NCBI GenBank assembly: GCA_937892405.1
Contig: CALAFS010000206.1
Coordinates: 1 to 27,856 of the forward strand
DNA: 27,856 bases
Origin: an uncultured Clostridia bacterium
Lineage (GTDB): Bacteria; Bacillota; Clostridia; Oscillospirales; CAG-272
Direction of reading: 5' to 3'
Shown: piece after piece, positions 9,387 through 17,789 of the stretch
Position numbering within the stretch: position 1 is the first letter of the stretch
Layout of the letters: each line of letters starts with the position of its first letter
Notes under the pieces: generated by a model
Told to the model about the DNA's origin: nothing
What the model saw: only the letters and a program-made list of their open reading frames with translations
Database searches by the model: none
Position numbers and translations under genes: made by a program

Positions 9387-9435
9387 AAATTCAAGCATTT
9401 GAATTTTAATAAATAATTATGCAGGGAGAAATCCC
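9387..9435 (+). other. Two small hairpins between infC and rpmI
   Basis: AAATTCAA-GCAT-TTGAATTT (9387-9406) is a perfect but AT-only-type stem, and GGGA-GAAA-TCCC (9424-9435) is a GNRA-capped stem ending two bases before the rpmI ribosome binding site. Neither has a U-tract, so they are not terminators; RNA processing or translational control is possible but unproven. Confidence 0.4.
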
Positions 9436-9452
9436 GAAAAGGAGAATGAAAC

Positions 9453-9647
9453 ATGGGAAAGATCAAGACGCACAGAGCCTCTGCCAAGAGATTTTCTCTT
9501 ACCGGTAGCGGAAAAATAAAGATGTCGCACAACAACCACCGTCATAACCTCGGCATCAAATCCTCGAAGCGTAAAAGAGGACTCCGCAAGGGCGCGATCC
9601 TGAGCGAGTGCTTCGCACCGACTTACAGAACCCTGATCCAGAAGTGA
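9453..9647 (+). CDS. rpmI: 50S ribosomal protein L35
   Basis: A 64-residue, strongly basic protein beginning MGKIKTHRASAKRFSLTGSG, the standard L35 N-terminus (K-K-T-x-x-A-x-KRF), with HNLGIKSSKRKRGLRK in the middle. It is a component of the large ribosomal subunit and of normal length. AAGGAG lies about nine bases before the ATG. It sits between infC and rplT in the universal order. Confidence 0.97.
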   Translation: MGKIKTHRASAKRFSLTGSGKIKMSHNNHRHNLGIKSSKRKRGLRKGAILSECFAPTYRTLIQK

Positions 9648-9683
9648 CAGGCAACCAGAGAAAATTTCGGAGGATAAAAGAAA

Positions 9684-10037
9684 ATGGCAAGAATTAAGGG
9701 CGCGGTCATGACGCGCAAGAGAAGAAAGAGCACACTGAAAGCCGCGAAGGGCTACTGGGGCGCAAAGTCCAAGCACTTCAAGATGGCGAAGCAGGCCGTT
9801 CTCAAGAGCGGTAACTACGCATTCGCCGGCAGAAAGATGAAGAAGAGAGATTTTCGCTCTCTTTGGATCACCCGTATCTCCGCTCAGGCGAAGGTCAACG
9901 GCATGAATTATTCCAAGCTGATGCACGGTCTTAAGGTTGCCGGCATCGACCTCAACCGCAAGATGCTCGCCGAGCTGGCTGTCTCCGACAAAGAGGCGTT
10001 CGCCGCTGTCTGCGAGAAGGCAAAGGCTGCCCTTTGA
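9684..10037 (+). CDS. rplT: 50S ribosomal protein L20
   Basis: A 117-residue protein of normal length with MARIKGAVMTRKRRKSTLKAAKG... at the N-terminus and RSLWITRISAQAKVNGMNYSKLMHGLK in the C-terminal domain, all standard L20 landmarks. L20 binds 23S rRNA early in large-subunit assembly and in Bacillota also represses its own operon through the infC leader. CGGAGG lies upstream of the ATG. A strong terminator follows the gene, closing the three-gene operon. Confidence 0.97.
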   Translation: MARIKGAVMTRKRRKSTLKAAKGYWGAKSKHFKMAKQAVLKSGNYAFAGRKMKKRDFRSLWITRISAQAKVNGMNYSKLMHGLKVAGIDLNRKMLAELAVSDKEAFAAVCEKAKAAL

Positions 10038-10044
10038 CCTTGAA

Positions 10045-10090
10045 GAAAATCCCCGCTGGTCCTCACGGACGGGCGGGAATTTTCTATTTT
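10045..10090 (+). terminator. Intrinsic terminator after rplT
   Basis: Long interrupted stem: GAAAAT, one mismatch, CCCGC pairs with GCGGG, AATTTTC, and an inner hairpin GTCC-TCAC-GGAC caps it; it runs into TTTTCTATTTT. Starts eight bases after the rplT stop codon. Confidence 0.85.
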
Positions 10091-10163
10091 CAAGAGAAAA
10101 TCAAAAGCAGAACACACATGCACTGAGTTTTTTTGACCGACAGAAGAAAAGGAGACGACCCCT

Positions 10164-11003
10164 TTGAAAATCGAAGATACCGTCATCACGAGCAGACAGA
10201 ATCCGAAAGTCTGCTATGCCGCCTCGCTCGCGGAGAAAAAGGGACGCGAGGGGGCGCATGCCTTTCTCGCCGAAGGGGAGAAGCTGACGCTCGACGCGCT
10301 CGCGGCGGGGCTTCTCGTGACGCACATCTTTGCGATGGCGAGCAGACGGGAGCGCCTGGAAGAAAAGATTTTTCCCGCTGCGACGGGGGAGAGATACCGC
10401 GACACACAGTGGATCTGGCTCTCCGACGAGGCATTTTCAAAAATTTCTACGGAAAAAGCGCCGCAAGGCGTCGTAAGTGTCATAAAATATCTTGACTTTT
10501 TCCGCAAGATGGATATAATATATAAGGAAGACTTTTTTATTGCCACCGGAGAACGGGCGATCGCCCTGCACGAAGTGCGCGATCCGTCGAACCTCGGCGC
10601 CGTCATCCGCAGTGCGGCGGCGTTCGGCATTGATACCGTTGTCCTGTCCTCCGACTGTGCCGACATCTATTCGCCGAAGACGGTGCGTGCCGCGATGGGT
10701 AGCCTCTTCCGTGTGAAGGTGGTGTCGGTCGGCGACTTCGCGTCCTTTGTCCGCGCGGCGCGCGGCGTCGGACGGCGGGTGCTCTCCGCCGAGCTTTCGG
10801 CGTCGGCGCTTCCGCTCGACCGTGCCGGACTTTCGGGTGCGGACATCGTCGTGATCGGCAACGAGGGGCACGGTGTCCCGCGGGAAATCTCGGCGCTCTG
10901 CGACGCGGGACTGTATATTCCCATTACCGAAAAGGCGGAGTCGCTCAACGCGTCGGTTGCCGCCTCGGTGATCCTCTGGGAGCAGAGAAAAGGGACAAAA
11001 TAA
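10164..11003 (+). CDS. TrmH/SpoU-family RNA 2'-O-methyltransferase
   Basis: A 279-residue SPOUT-class methyltransferase that uses S-adenosylmethionine to methylate ribose in rRNA or tRNA. The N-terminal substrate-binding domain covers about residues 10-95. The C-terminal knotted domain shows motif 1 EVRDPSNLGAVIRSA at about 138-152 (the N and R are conserved), motif 2 IVVIGNEGHGVPREI near 228-242 and motif 3 IPITEKAESLNASVAASV near 252-269. The start is TTG at 10164, nine bases after GGAG; no ATG fits. A homologous gene (ysgA) follows rplT in Bacillus subtilis, which supports orthology, but the modified nucleotide cannot be deduced. The segment linking the two domains, near codons 110-120, is AT-rich and contains a promoter-like sequence. 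Confidence 0.93.
   Translation: MKIEDTVITSRQNPKVCYAASLAEKKGREGAHAFLAEGEKLTLDALAAGLLVTHIFAMASRRERLEEKIFPAATGERYRDTQWIWLSDEAFSKISTEKAPQGVVSVIKYLDFFRKMDIIYKEDFFIATGERAIALHEVRDPSNLGAVIRSAAAFGIDTVVLSSDCADIYSPKTVRAAMGSLFRVKVVSVGDFASFVRAARGVGRRVLSAELSASALPLDRAGLSGADIVVIGNEGHGVPREISALCDAGLYIPITEKAESLNASVAASVILWEQRKGTK
10492..10519 (+). promoter_or_regulatory. Promoter-like sequence inside the methyltransferase gene
   Basis: TTGACT (10492-10497), 16-base spacer, TATAAT (10514-10519) in an AT-rich patch within GC-rich coding sequence. It could start transcripts that carry the last third of this gene and the downstream dprA-topA block. Coding constraint explains it less well than chance would, but it is untested. 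Confidence 0.45.
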
Positions 11004-11053
11004 AAGGCAGACCAAAGAACAATCATTGATCTGACGGACGGGAGGTGCGCGCG

Positions 11054-12331
11054 ATGACAGACGAAGAACTGACTTTATGGATATGGCTCTCCCTTTGTTG
11101 TACACCGGCGTCGGTCACTTTCGGAAAGCTGATCGCCTCCTTCGACACACCGAAGGAGATTCACGATGCGTCCGACGAAGAGATCGCCGCATGCATAGGA
11201 ACGCGCAGTCGCGACTATACTTTGCTGTGCCGGAAAGACCTCTCCGAGGCAAAGCGCATCTTCGACTTCTGTAAAAAGTTCGGCGTCGGGCTCCTCCCTT
11301 ACGGGGACGAGCGGTATCCCGCTACCCTCGCGGGGATTTACGCGCCGCCGGCACTTCTTTACTATCGCGGGACTCTCCCCGATTTTGATAAGAAGTTCTT
11401 TGCCGCCGTGGTCGGATCGCGGCATATGAGCGATTACGGAAAGCGCGCGGCGTTTCACATCTCCTGCGATCTTGCGCGCGCCGGCGGCGTTATCGTCTCG
11501 GGCATGGCGCTCGGCATCGACGGCGTCGCACTTGCGGGTGCGCTCGCGGCGGAGGCGCCGACCGTTGCCGTGATCGGTTCCGGCATTGATGTCTGTTACC
11601 CGCCCGAGCACCGCACGCTTGCCCGTGAGATCGTGAAGCGGGGCGCCGTCATGACGGAGTATCCGCCCGGCTCACCGCCGAACTTCTATCACTTTCCCGC
11701 AAGGAACCGGATCATCGCCGGACTTTCGGCGGCGACGCTGGTGATCGAGGGGACGGAAAAGAGCGGATCGCTCATCACCGCTCGCCACGCAAAAGCGGAA
11801 GGACGCGCGGTCTACGCTCTGCCAGGAAATGTGGACAGCGAGAGCTCCGGGGTCACCACCCTGCTTCTGAAGGACGGGGCGAGAGTCCTCACCTCGGCAG
11901 ACGATGTGATCCGTGACTTTGAATATCTCTATCCCGGAGAGCTGAACCCGTTTCGCCTTTCGGAACCCTTTTCGGTGCGTACCGAAGAGGTGCTTCGCCG
12001 TCTCGGCGTCGGCGGTGCCCGACAGCGCACATCGCTTTTCCGAAGGAAAGAGAAACCGGCGCCCGACGAGGGTTTCGGCTCCGTAGCGACACCGACCGCA
12101 CCCGGAAAGGCGGTGCATGACGACACCGATATTTTCGCAAGGCTTGAGCCTCTCGGTGAGACGGCGAAGAAACTCTATCCGAGAATCCCGGAGGAGGGCG
12201 ACTGCCCGATCGAATCGCTGATCGGCGAGGACATGCCGCTGCGCGATGTGACGAAAACACTTCTGAGACTCGAAATCGCGGGTCTTATTGATATGCTCCC
12301 CGGAGAACGGGTGGCAAGAAAGCACTCATAA
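11054..12331 (+). CDS. dprA: DNA-processing protein DprA
   Basis: A 425-residue protein that binds incoming single-stranded DNA and loads RecA during natural transformation; it is widespread also in bacteria not known to be competent. The Rossmann-like DNA_processg_A domain starts near residue 118 with AVVGSRHMSDYGKRAA and continues with VIVSGMALGIDGVA, AVIGSGIDVCYPPEH, TEYPPGSPPNFYHFPARNR and EKSGSLITARHA, all family signatures. A C-terminal segment (about 370-420, LGETAKKLYPRIPEEG) looks like the winged-helix DML1-like domain. I chose ATG 11054, eight bases after GGGAGG; a GTG at 11045 overlaps that ribosome binding site. The dprA-topA order is common in Bacillota. Confidence 0.95.
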   Translation: MTDEELTLWIWLSLCCTPASVTFGKLIASFDTPKEIHDASDEEIAACIGTRSRDYTLLCRKDLSEAKRIFDFCKKFGVGLLPYGDERYPATLAGIYAPPALLYYRGTLPDFDKKFFAAVVGSRHMSDYGKRAAFHISCDLARAGGVIVSGMALGIDGVALAGALAAEAPTVAVIGSGIDVCYPPEHRTLAREIVKRGAVMTEYPPGSPPNFYHFPARNRIIAGLSAATLVIEGTEKSGSLITARHAKAEGRAVYALPGNVDSESSGVTTLLLKDGARVLTSADDVIRDFEYLYPGELNPFRLSEPFSVRTEEVLRRLGVGGARQRTSLFRRKEKPAPDEGFGSVATPTAPGKAVHDDTDIFARLEPLGETAKKLYPRIPEEGDCPIESLIGEDMPLRDVTKTLLRLEIAGLIDMLPGERVARKHS

Positions 12332-12332
12332 A

Positions 12333-12364
12333 AAGGAAGGGGCGGCACCGCCGCCGATACATTC
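12333..12364 (+). promoter_or_regulatory. topA ribosome binding site with hairpin spacer
   Basis: The purine-rich AAGGAAGG (12333-12340) lies 24 bases from the topA ATG, too far for normal use, but GGCGGC-ACC-GCCGCC (12341-12355) between them is a perfect 6-bp hairpin. Folding it leaves nine bases between Shine-Dalgarno and start, the usual distance. Confidence 0.5.
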
Positions 12365-14629
12365 ATGGCAAATCTCGTAATCGTAGAATCTCCGGCGAAA
12401 GCCAATACCATCAAGAATTACCTCGGCTCGAACTACAAAGTGATCGCCTCAAAGGGACATATCCGCGACCTGCCGAAGAGCACGCTCGGCATTGATGTGG
12501 AGCACGGCTTCGCCCCGCACTATATCAATATCCGCGGCAAGGGCGATGTGATCCGTGAGCTGAAAAAAGAGGCGAAGAACGCCTCGAAGATCTACCTCGC
12601 AACGGACCCTGACCGTGAGGGAGAAGCCATCTCGTGGCATATTGCGAACCAGCTTGGAATTCCCGCCGATAAGGCGTGCCGCGTGACCTTCAACGAAATC
12701 ACGAAGAACGCAGTCAAAGAAGCGATAAAAAATCCCCGTACCATCAACGAGGATCTTGTCAATTCCCAGCAGGCGAGACGGATTCTCGACCGTCTTGTCG
12801 GATTCAGCCTGAGCCCCGTGCTCTGGAAGAATGTCAAGAGCGGACTTTCGGGCGGGCGCGTCCAGTCGGCGGCGACCCGTATCATCGCCGAGCGCGAGGA
12901 GGAGATCCGCGCCTTCGTACCGAAGGAATACTGGACGATCGACGCGATCTTAAAGACCGATGACGGCGGCACGATCGACGCGCACCTTGTCGGCGACGCG
13001 TCGGGTAAGATCCGCATTGCGAGCGGGGAAGAAGCCGCCGCGGTGGAGAAGAAGATCCGCGAGGGCACCTTTCGCGTCACGCAGGTGAAGCACGCGGAAA
13101 AGCAGAAACTTCCCGCACCGCCCTTTACGACCGCGACCTTACAGCAGGAAGCGTCGCGTAAGCTCGGCTTCCAGACGCAGAGAATCATGAAGGTCGCCCA
13201 AGAGCTTTACGACGGTCTGAACCTCGGTGCGGAATTCGGCGGTGTGCAGGGTCTGATTACCTACATGCGTACCGACTCCCAGCGCATTTCCACGGTTGCC
13301 GCCGATGCGGCAAGCGACTTCATCCGCGAGAATTACGGGGAAGACTGTCTGCCCGACAAGCCCCGTGTCTATAAGAGCGATGCGGGCGCGCAGGACGCGC
13401 ACGAGGCGATCCGTCCCTCGAACATTCACATTCTCCCGAAGCAGGTGAGAAAGATTCTCTCCCCCGATCAGTACCGTCTTTACAAGCTGATCTGGGAGCG
13501 CTTTATCGCGAGCCAGATGGCGGCGGCGGTGCTCGACACCGTGTCGGTAGAGGTGGAGAACTCCGGCTATCTCTTCCGCGCGAGTGGCTACACCGTGAAG
13601 TTCCGCGGCTATATGGCGATCTATGACAACACCGAGGAGGACGACTCCCTCGCCGATGAGGTCAACTTCACAAAACTTCCGAAGGTTACGGGCGGTGAGA
13701 CACCCGCCGTCGAGGAGATCAAGAGCGCACAGCACTTTACCGAGCCGCCCCCGCGCTATACCGAGGCATCCCTTGTCAAATTCTTCAAGGACAGCGGTAT
13801 CGGCAGACCTTCCACCTACGCACAGATCATTCAGATCATCATCTCCCGCGGCTATGTGAAAAGGGACGGCAAGTCCCTTGTCGCGACCCCGCTCGGCGAG
13901 ATCACGACCGAATTCATGCGCCGTCACTTCCCGGAGATTATCGACTATGAGTTTACCGCCGGTATGGAGGATCAGCTCGACTCGATCGAAAACCGCAAGA
14001 CGACGACCGAAAAACTGCTCGGCGACTTCTACTCCCGCTTCTCCGAGGAGCTGAAAGAGGCGTCCGCCGAGGAAAACAAGATTGATGTCACCCTTCCCGC
14101 AGAGGAGAGCAATGTCATCTGCGAGAAGTGCGGTGCGAAAATGATTTACAAGAACGGCAGATTCGGAAAATTCCTCGCCTGTCCGAACTATCCCGCCTGC
14201 AAGAATACGAAGGCGATCGACAAGAACGGTATGCCGGTGGAGAAGGAAGAGAAGAAGCCGGAGCTTGCCGGTTTCCGCTGTGAGGTCTGCGGCTCCGAGA
14301 TGGTCGTGCGCAACGGGCGCTACGGCACCTTCTATGCCTGCGAGCGCTATCCCGAATGTACCTTTACCAAACAGAAGACAACCGAGCTTTCGGTTCCCTG
14401 TCCGAAGTGCGGCGGCAAGATTCTCGCCCGCCACGGAAAAGGGAAAATGCTCTTTTACAGTTGCGAGAGATACCCCGTGTGCGACTTCTCGTCGTGGGAT
14501 ATGCCTCTTGCCGAAAAATGCCCGCAGTGCGGGGAAATGCTCTACTACCGCAAGAGCCGCCGTCTGGTTCTCTGCAAGAACAAGAAGTGCGGATACAAGC
14601 GGGAAGAAGAAATTGATGTGGTTGAATAA
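12365..14629 (+). CDS. topA: DNA topoisomerase I (type IA)
   Basis: A 754-residue enzyme that relaxes negative supercoils by cutting one strand through a 5'-phosphotyrosine. The Toprim domain holds LVIVESPAKANTI (Glu8) and ATDPDREGEAISWH (Asp81, Asp83 for magnesium). The active-site tyrosine is Tyr300 in GLITYMRTDSQRIS. Other landmarks are SGLSGGRVQSAA near 159-170 and the GIGRPSTYAQII segment. The C-terminus carries four Cys4-type zinc ribbons beginning CEKCG, CEVCG, CPKCG and CPQCG, within the range seen in Bacillota. It follows dprA and precedes trmFO by 20 bases in one block. Confidence 0.98.
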   Translation: MANLVIVESPAKANTIKNYLGSNYKVIASKGHIRDLPKSTLGIDVEHGFAPHYINIRGKGDVIRELKKEAKNASKIYLATDPDREGEAISWHIANQLGIPADKACRVTFNEITKNAVKEAIKNPRTINEDLVNSQQARRILDRLVGFSLSPVLWKNVKSGLSGGRVQSAATRIIAEREEEIRAFVPKEYWTIDAILKTDDGGTIDAHLVGDASGKIRIASGEEAAAVEKKIREGTFRVTQVKHAEKQKLPAPPFTTATLQQEASRKLGFQTQRIMKVAQELYDGLNLGAEFGGVQGLITYMRTDSQRISTVAADAASDFIRENYGEDCLPDKPRVYKSDAGAQDAHEAIRPSNIHILPKQVRKILSPDQYRLYKLIWERFIASQMAAAVLDTVSVEVENSGYLFRASGYTVKFRGYMAIYDNTEEDDSLADEVNFTKLPKVTGGETPAVEEIKSAQHFTEPPPRYTEASLVKFFKDSGIGRPSTYAQIIQIIISRGYVKRDGKSLVATPLGEITTEFMRRHFPEIIDYEFTAGMEDQLDSIENRKTTTEKLLGDFYSRFSEELKEASAEENKIDVTLPAEESNVICEKCGAKMIYKNGRFGKFLACPNYPACKNTKAIDKNGMPVEKEEKKPELAGFRCEVCGSEMVVRNGRYGTFYACERYPECTFTKQKTTELSVPCPKCGGKILARHGKGKMLFYSCERYPVCDFSSWDMPLAEKCPQCGEMLYYRKSRRLVLCKNKKCGYKREEEIDVVE

Positions 14630-14649
14630 TTCCGCCCAAAGGCAGTAAA

Positions 14650-16014
14650 ATGGTATCTATGGAAGACAAAAAAGTCAGAATTATCGGCGCCGGACTTGCG
14701 GGGTGCGAGGCGGCATGGCAGGCGGCGCGCCGCGGTGTCACAGTTGAACTTTACGAAATGAAGCCGCATAAATACACGCCCGCGCACCACGCGCCGACCT
14801 TTGCCGAGCTTGTCTGCTCGAACTCCCTCCGCTCCGCCGCGACGGACAACGCCGTCGGACTTCTGAAGGAGGAGCTTCGCCGCCTCGGCTCGCTGATTAT
14901 GGAGGCGGCGGATGCGACCGAGGTTCCCGCCGGCTCCGCCCTCGCCGTCAACCGCACGCTTTTCAGCGAATACATCACGGATAAGATCCGTGAAAATCCC
15001 TATATCACCGTGATCCCGGGGGAAGTGACGGAACTGGATTCTGACCTTCCCACCGTCGTGGCGACGGGACCCTTGACCTCCGAGCCTCTGGCAAAGGAGA
15101 TTTCCCGCCTGATGGGCGGCGGAGAGCTGCATTTTTTCGATGCGGCGGCACCGATCGTCGATTTCGCGAGCGTCGACACCGACATCGCCTTCTTCGCTTC
15201 GCGGTACGGGAAGGGCAATCCCGAGGATTATCTCAATTGCCCGATGACAAAAGAAGAATACGACGCCTTCTATGACGCCCTGATCCATGCCGAGACGGCA
15301 CCGCTCAAGGAATTTGACCGTGAGCTTCAGACCGATCTCACCGTCTTCGAGGGGTGCATGCCGGTGGAGGTCATGGCGGCGAGAGGATATGACACCCTCC
15401 GCTTCGGACCGATGAAACCGGTCGGACTGCCCTGTCCCGCGACGGGGAAGGACGCCTACGCGACGGTACAGCTCCGCCGTGAAAACAGGGAGGGGACGAT
15501 GTACAACATCGTCGGCTTTCAGACACACCTCACCTTCGGTGAGCAGAAGCGGGTATTTTCCATGATTCCCGGACTTTCGGAGGCGGTCTTCTTCCGCTAC
15601 GGGGTCATGCACCGCAATACTTATCTCGACTCTCCGGGAAAGCTCGACGCCACCTATCGCGCCGTCGCTTATCCGAACCTTCGCTTCGCCGGTCAGATGA
15701 CGGGCGTCGAAGGATATGTGGAGTCGACCGCCTCCGGCTTTGTCGCCGGGCTGAATGCCGCCCTGTCGGTGCTCGGAAAAGAAGACTTTGTCTTTTCTCC
15801 CGAGACGGAGATCGGCGCGCTTGCCCATTATGTGAGCCACGGCGGTATTTCCTCTTCGTTCCAGCCGATGAATGCCAATTTCGGCATCATCGCTCCCCTC
15901 GATAAAAAAGTGAAAGGCGGAAAGAAAATGCGCGGCGCGGCATATGCCGAGCGCTCGCTGTCCCGTATCGGGGAATATCTTTCCGAAATTCAAAGTGATG
16001 AAAATTCTGATTGA
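14650..16014 (+). CDS. trmFO: Methylenetetrahydrofolate-tRNA-(uracil-5-)-methyltransferase TrmFO
   Basis: A 454-residue flavoenzyme that makes 5-methyluridine at tRNA position 54 using methylenetetrahydrofolate and reduced FAD. The N-terminal FAD-binding loop IIGAGLAGCEAAW is at about 11-23, followed by VELYEMKP and the TrmFO-typical AELVCSNSLRS. Other family landmarks are CPMTKEEYDAFYDAL, FEGCMPVEVMAARG, RFGPMKPVGL, VGFQTHLTFGEQKRV and GQMTGVEGYVESTASG. AAAGG lies seven bases before the ATG at 14650; an internal ATG nine bases on is possible. This folate/FAD enzyme replaces TrmA in most Bacillota, and topA-trmFO is a common order. Its end overlaps plsX by 17 bases. Confidence 0.97.
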   Translation: MVSMEDKKVRIIGAGLAGCEAAWQAARRGVTVELYEMKPHKYTPAHHAPTFAELVCSNSLRSAATDNAVGLLKEELRRLGSLIMEAADATEVPAGSALAVNRTLFSEYITDKIRENPYITVIPGEVTELDSDLPTVVATGPLTSEPLAKEISRLMGGGELHFFDAAAPIVDFASVDTDIAFFASRYGKGNPEDYLNCPMTKEEYDAFYDALIHAETAPLKEFDRELQTDLTVFEGCMPVEVMAARGYDTLRFGPMKPVGLPCPATGKDAYATVQLRRENREGTMYNIVGFQTHLTFGEQKRVFSMIPGLSEAVFFRYGVMHRNTYLDSPGKLDATYRAVAYPNLRFAGQMTGVEGYVESTASGFVAGLNAALSVLGKEDFVFSPETEIGALAHYVSHGGISSSFQPMNANFGIIAPLDKKVKGGKKMRGAAYAERSLSRIGEYLSEIQSDENSD

Positions 16015-17029
16015 CGCCATGAGCGGCGACTACGCACCTCTCGAGGTGATCCGCGGCGCCGCCCTCGCAAAGAAAGAATTCAAAGAAGACATTGTGCTCG
16101 TCGGCGACGAGAATGTCATCTCGGACACTGCCGTGAAAAACGAGCTGGATATTTCGGGGATTCCGATCCTGCACGCCCCCTCCGTGATTACCATGGAGGA
16201 TAAGCCCCTGACCGTCGTGCGTGAAAAACGGGATTCCTCGATGAGCGTCGGGTTGAAGACGCTCGCGGCAGGGGAGGCGGACGCCTTCGTCAGCGCGGGC
16301 AACACCGGTGCGCTCATTACGGGTGCGACCCTGATCGTCAAGCGTATCAAGGGAATCAACCGCGCGGGCATCGCGACGGTGCTCCCGTTCGATCCGCCCG
16401 TGCTCTTAATGGACGCGGGTGCGAACCTTGCCGTTACCTCGGACAATATCTGTCAGTTCGCCTTTATGGGCGCGAAATATATGGAGAAAATCTACGGTGT
16501 CGAGCGCCCGAGAATCGGACAGCTCAACAACGGCACCGAGTACAATAAAGGCAACGACCTTCAGGTCGAGTCCTATCAGCTCCTCAGTGAGAGCGGGCTG
16601 AACTTCGTCGGCAATGTGGAGTCGAAGGCGGTGCCCTTCAATGTCTGCGATGTCCTCGTCACCGATGGCTATACCGGCAATATCTTCCTCAAGAGCATTG
16701 AGGGCATGGGTAAGATGATGATGGTCATGCTGAAGGAGATTCTGTATACCAACATCGCGACGAAGATGTCCGCCCTGACGATGAAGGATAAGCTGCGCGA
16801 CATGAAGCATAAGCTCGACGCCTCCGAACACGGCGGCGCGCCCCTGCTCGGGATTTCCCGCCCGGTCATCAAGGCGCACGGCTCCTCGGACGCCCGCGCG
16901 ATCCGCAGTGCGGTGAAGCAGGCGATCTCCTTCGTGCATACGAAGATCAACGACGACATCGCGAGCTTCGCAGAGGACTACGACGACAAGAAACTTCTCG
17001 CCGACGCAGAGAAAATGTATAATATCTGA
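15998..17029 (+). CDS. plsX: Phosphate acyltransferase PlsX
   Basis: A 343-residue peripheral membrane enzyme that makes acyl-phosphate from acyl-ACP, the first step of phospholipid synthesis with PlsY. The start MKILIDAMSGDYAPLEVIRGA is the standard PlsX N-terminus (usually MGGD; here MSGD). Further landmarks are DAFVSAGNTGALI, LMDAGAN, GAKYMEKIYGVERPRIGQLNNGTE, VLVTDGYTGNI and GAPLLGI. ATG 15998 lies inside the end of trmFO in another frame, so translation is probably coupled; the frame is open further upstream but those residues do not belong. Unlike many Bacillota, no fab gene or acpP lies between plsX and rnc. Confidence 0.97.
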   Translation: MKILIDAMSGDYAPLEVIRGAALAKKEFKEDIVLVGDENVISDTAVKNELDISGIPILHAPSVITMEDKPLTVVREKRDSSMSVGLKTLAAGEADAFVSAGNTGALITGATLIVKRIKGINRAGIATVLPFDPPVLLMDAGANLAVTSDNICQFAFMGAKYMEKIYGVERPRIGQLNNGTEYNKGNDLQVESYQLLSESGLNFVGNVESKAVPFNVCDVLVTDGYTGNIFLKSIEGMGKMMMVMLKEILYTNIATKMSALTMKDKLRDMKHKLDASEHGGAPLLGISRPVIKAHGSSDARAIRSAVKQAISFVHTKINDDIASFAEDYDDKKLLADAEKMYNI

Positions 17030-17059
17030 TTTAATACAAGGCAGAAAGGAGGATGCGCC

Positions 17060-17770
17060 ATGGCAATCGGACGGGAGATCACAGAGCTTCAGGAGAAGCT
17101 CGGCTATCGGTTTTCCGATCTTTCCTATCTTGAGAACGCGCTGACGCACGCCTCTTATGCCAACGAGCAGAACCGACGGGGCGCGCACTTTTCGTCGAAC
17201 GAGCGCCTCGAATTCCTCGGGGACGCCGTTCTTGAAATCGCCGTCTCGGAACATCTTTACACGACTTATACCGATTGTTCGGAGGGGGAGCTGACGCGCA
17301 TGCGACAGAGCGTCGTCTGTACGGAGACGCTCGCCCGCCTCGCCTCGGAGCTTTCGGTCGGAGAGTATCTGAATGTCGGGAACGGCGAGGAAGAGCACGG
17401 ACTCCGGACAAGACAGCGGGTGCTCGCCAATGCGACGGAGGCGATCTTCGCCGCCGTTTACCTCGACGCGAAAGCGAAGGGGAGCGACGCGTGGCGCACG
17501 GTCATTCTGAATCTTCTGAAAAAAGAGACCGAGGCGCAGGCGGCGGCACTTCCCGACGCGAAGACGAGACTGCAGGAACTGGTGGAAAAAGACGGGAGCG
17601 CGACCCTCACCTACGAGGTGACGGGGGAGAGCGGACCCGAGCATGAAAAGGTGTTCACCGTGACCGTAAAGGTGAACAGCAACGCGGTCGGCGAAGGCAC
17701 CGCAAAGACAAAAAAGGAAGCGGAAATGATCGCCGCACGCGCGGCGCTGTCCTTATTCGGCATTTCCTGA
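17060..17770 (+). CDS. rnc: Ribonuclease III
   Basis: A 236-residue double-strand-specific endoribonuclease that processes rRNA precursors and structured mRNAs. The catalytic domain has the signature NERLEFLGDAVLEIAV at 47-62 (Glu51, Asp55) and the second acidic site in LANATEAIFAAVYLD (Glu127). The position equivalent to Asp114 of the E. coli enzyme is Asn here, as in some other Clostridia. A C-terminal dsRNA-binding domain spans about 170-234 (KTRLQELVEKDGS, VGEGTAKTKKEAEMIAARAAL). AAAGGAGG lies before the ATG. rnc-smc-ftsY is a conserved order. Confidence 0.97.
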   Translation: MAIGREITELQEKLGYRFSDLSYLENALTHASYANEQNRRGAHFSSNERLEFLGDAVLEIAVSEHLYTTYTDCSEGELTRMRQSVVCTETLARLASELSVGEYLNVGNGEEEHGLRTRQRVLANATEAIFAAVYLDAKAKGSDAWRTVILNLLKKETEAQAAALPDAKTRLQELVEKDGSATLTYEVTGESGPEHEKVFTVTVKVNSNAVGEGTAKTKKEAEMIAARAALSLFGIS

Positions 17771-17789
17771 TTTTCAGAAAGGTGAGCGT

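Noticed and set aside
13139..14434. Open frame of 431 codons on the minus strand
   Set aside because: Antisense to topA, with no family resemblance and no start signal.
15944..15997. Extended start of plsX inside trmFO
   Set aside because: The extra 18 residues do not resemble PlsX, whose normal N-terminus begins at the ATG at 15998.
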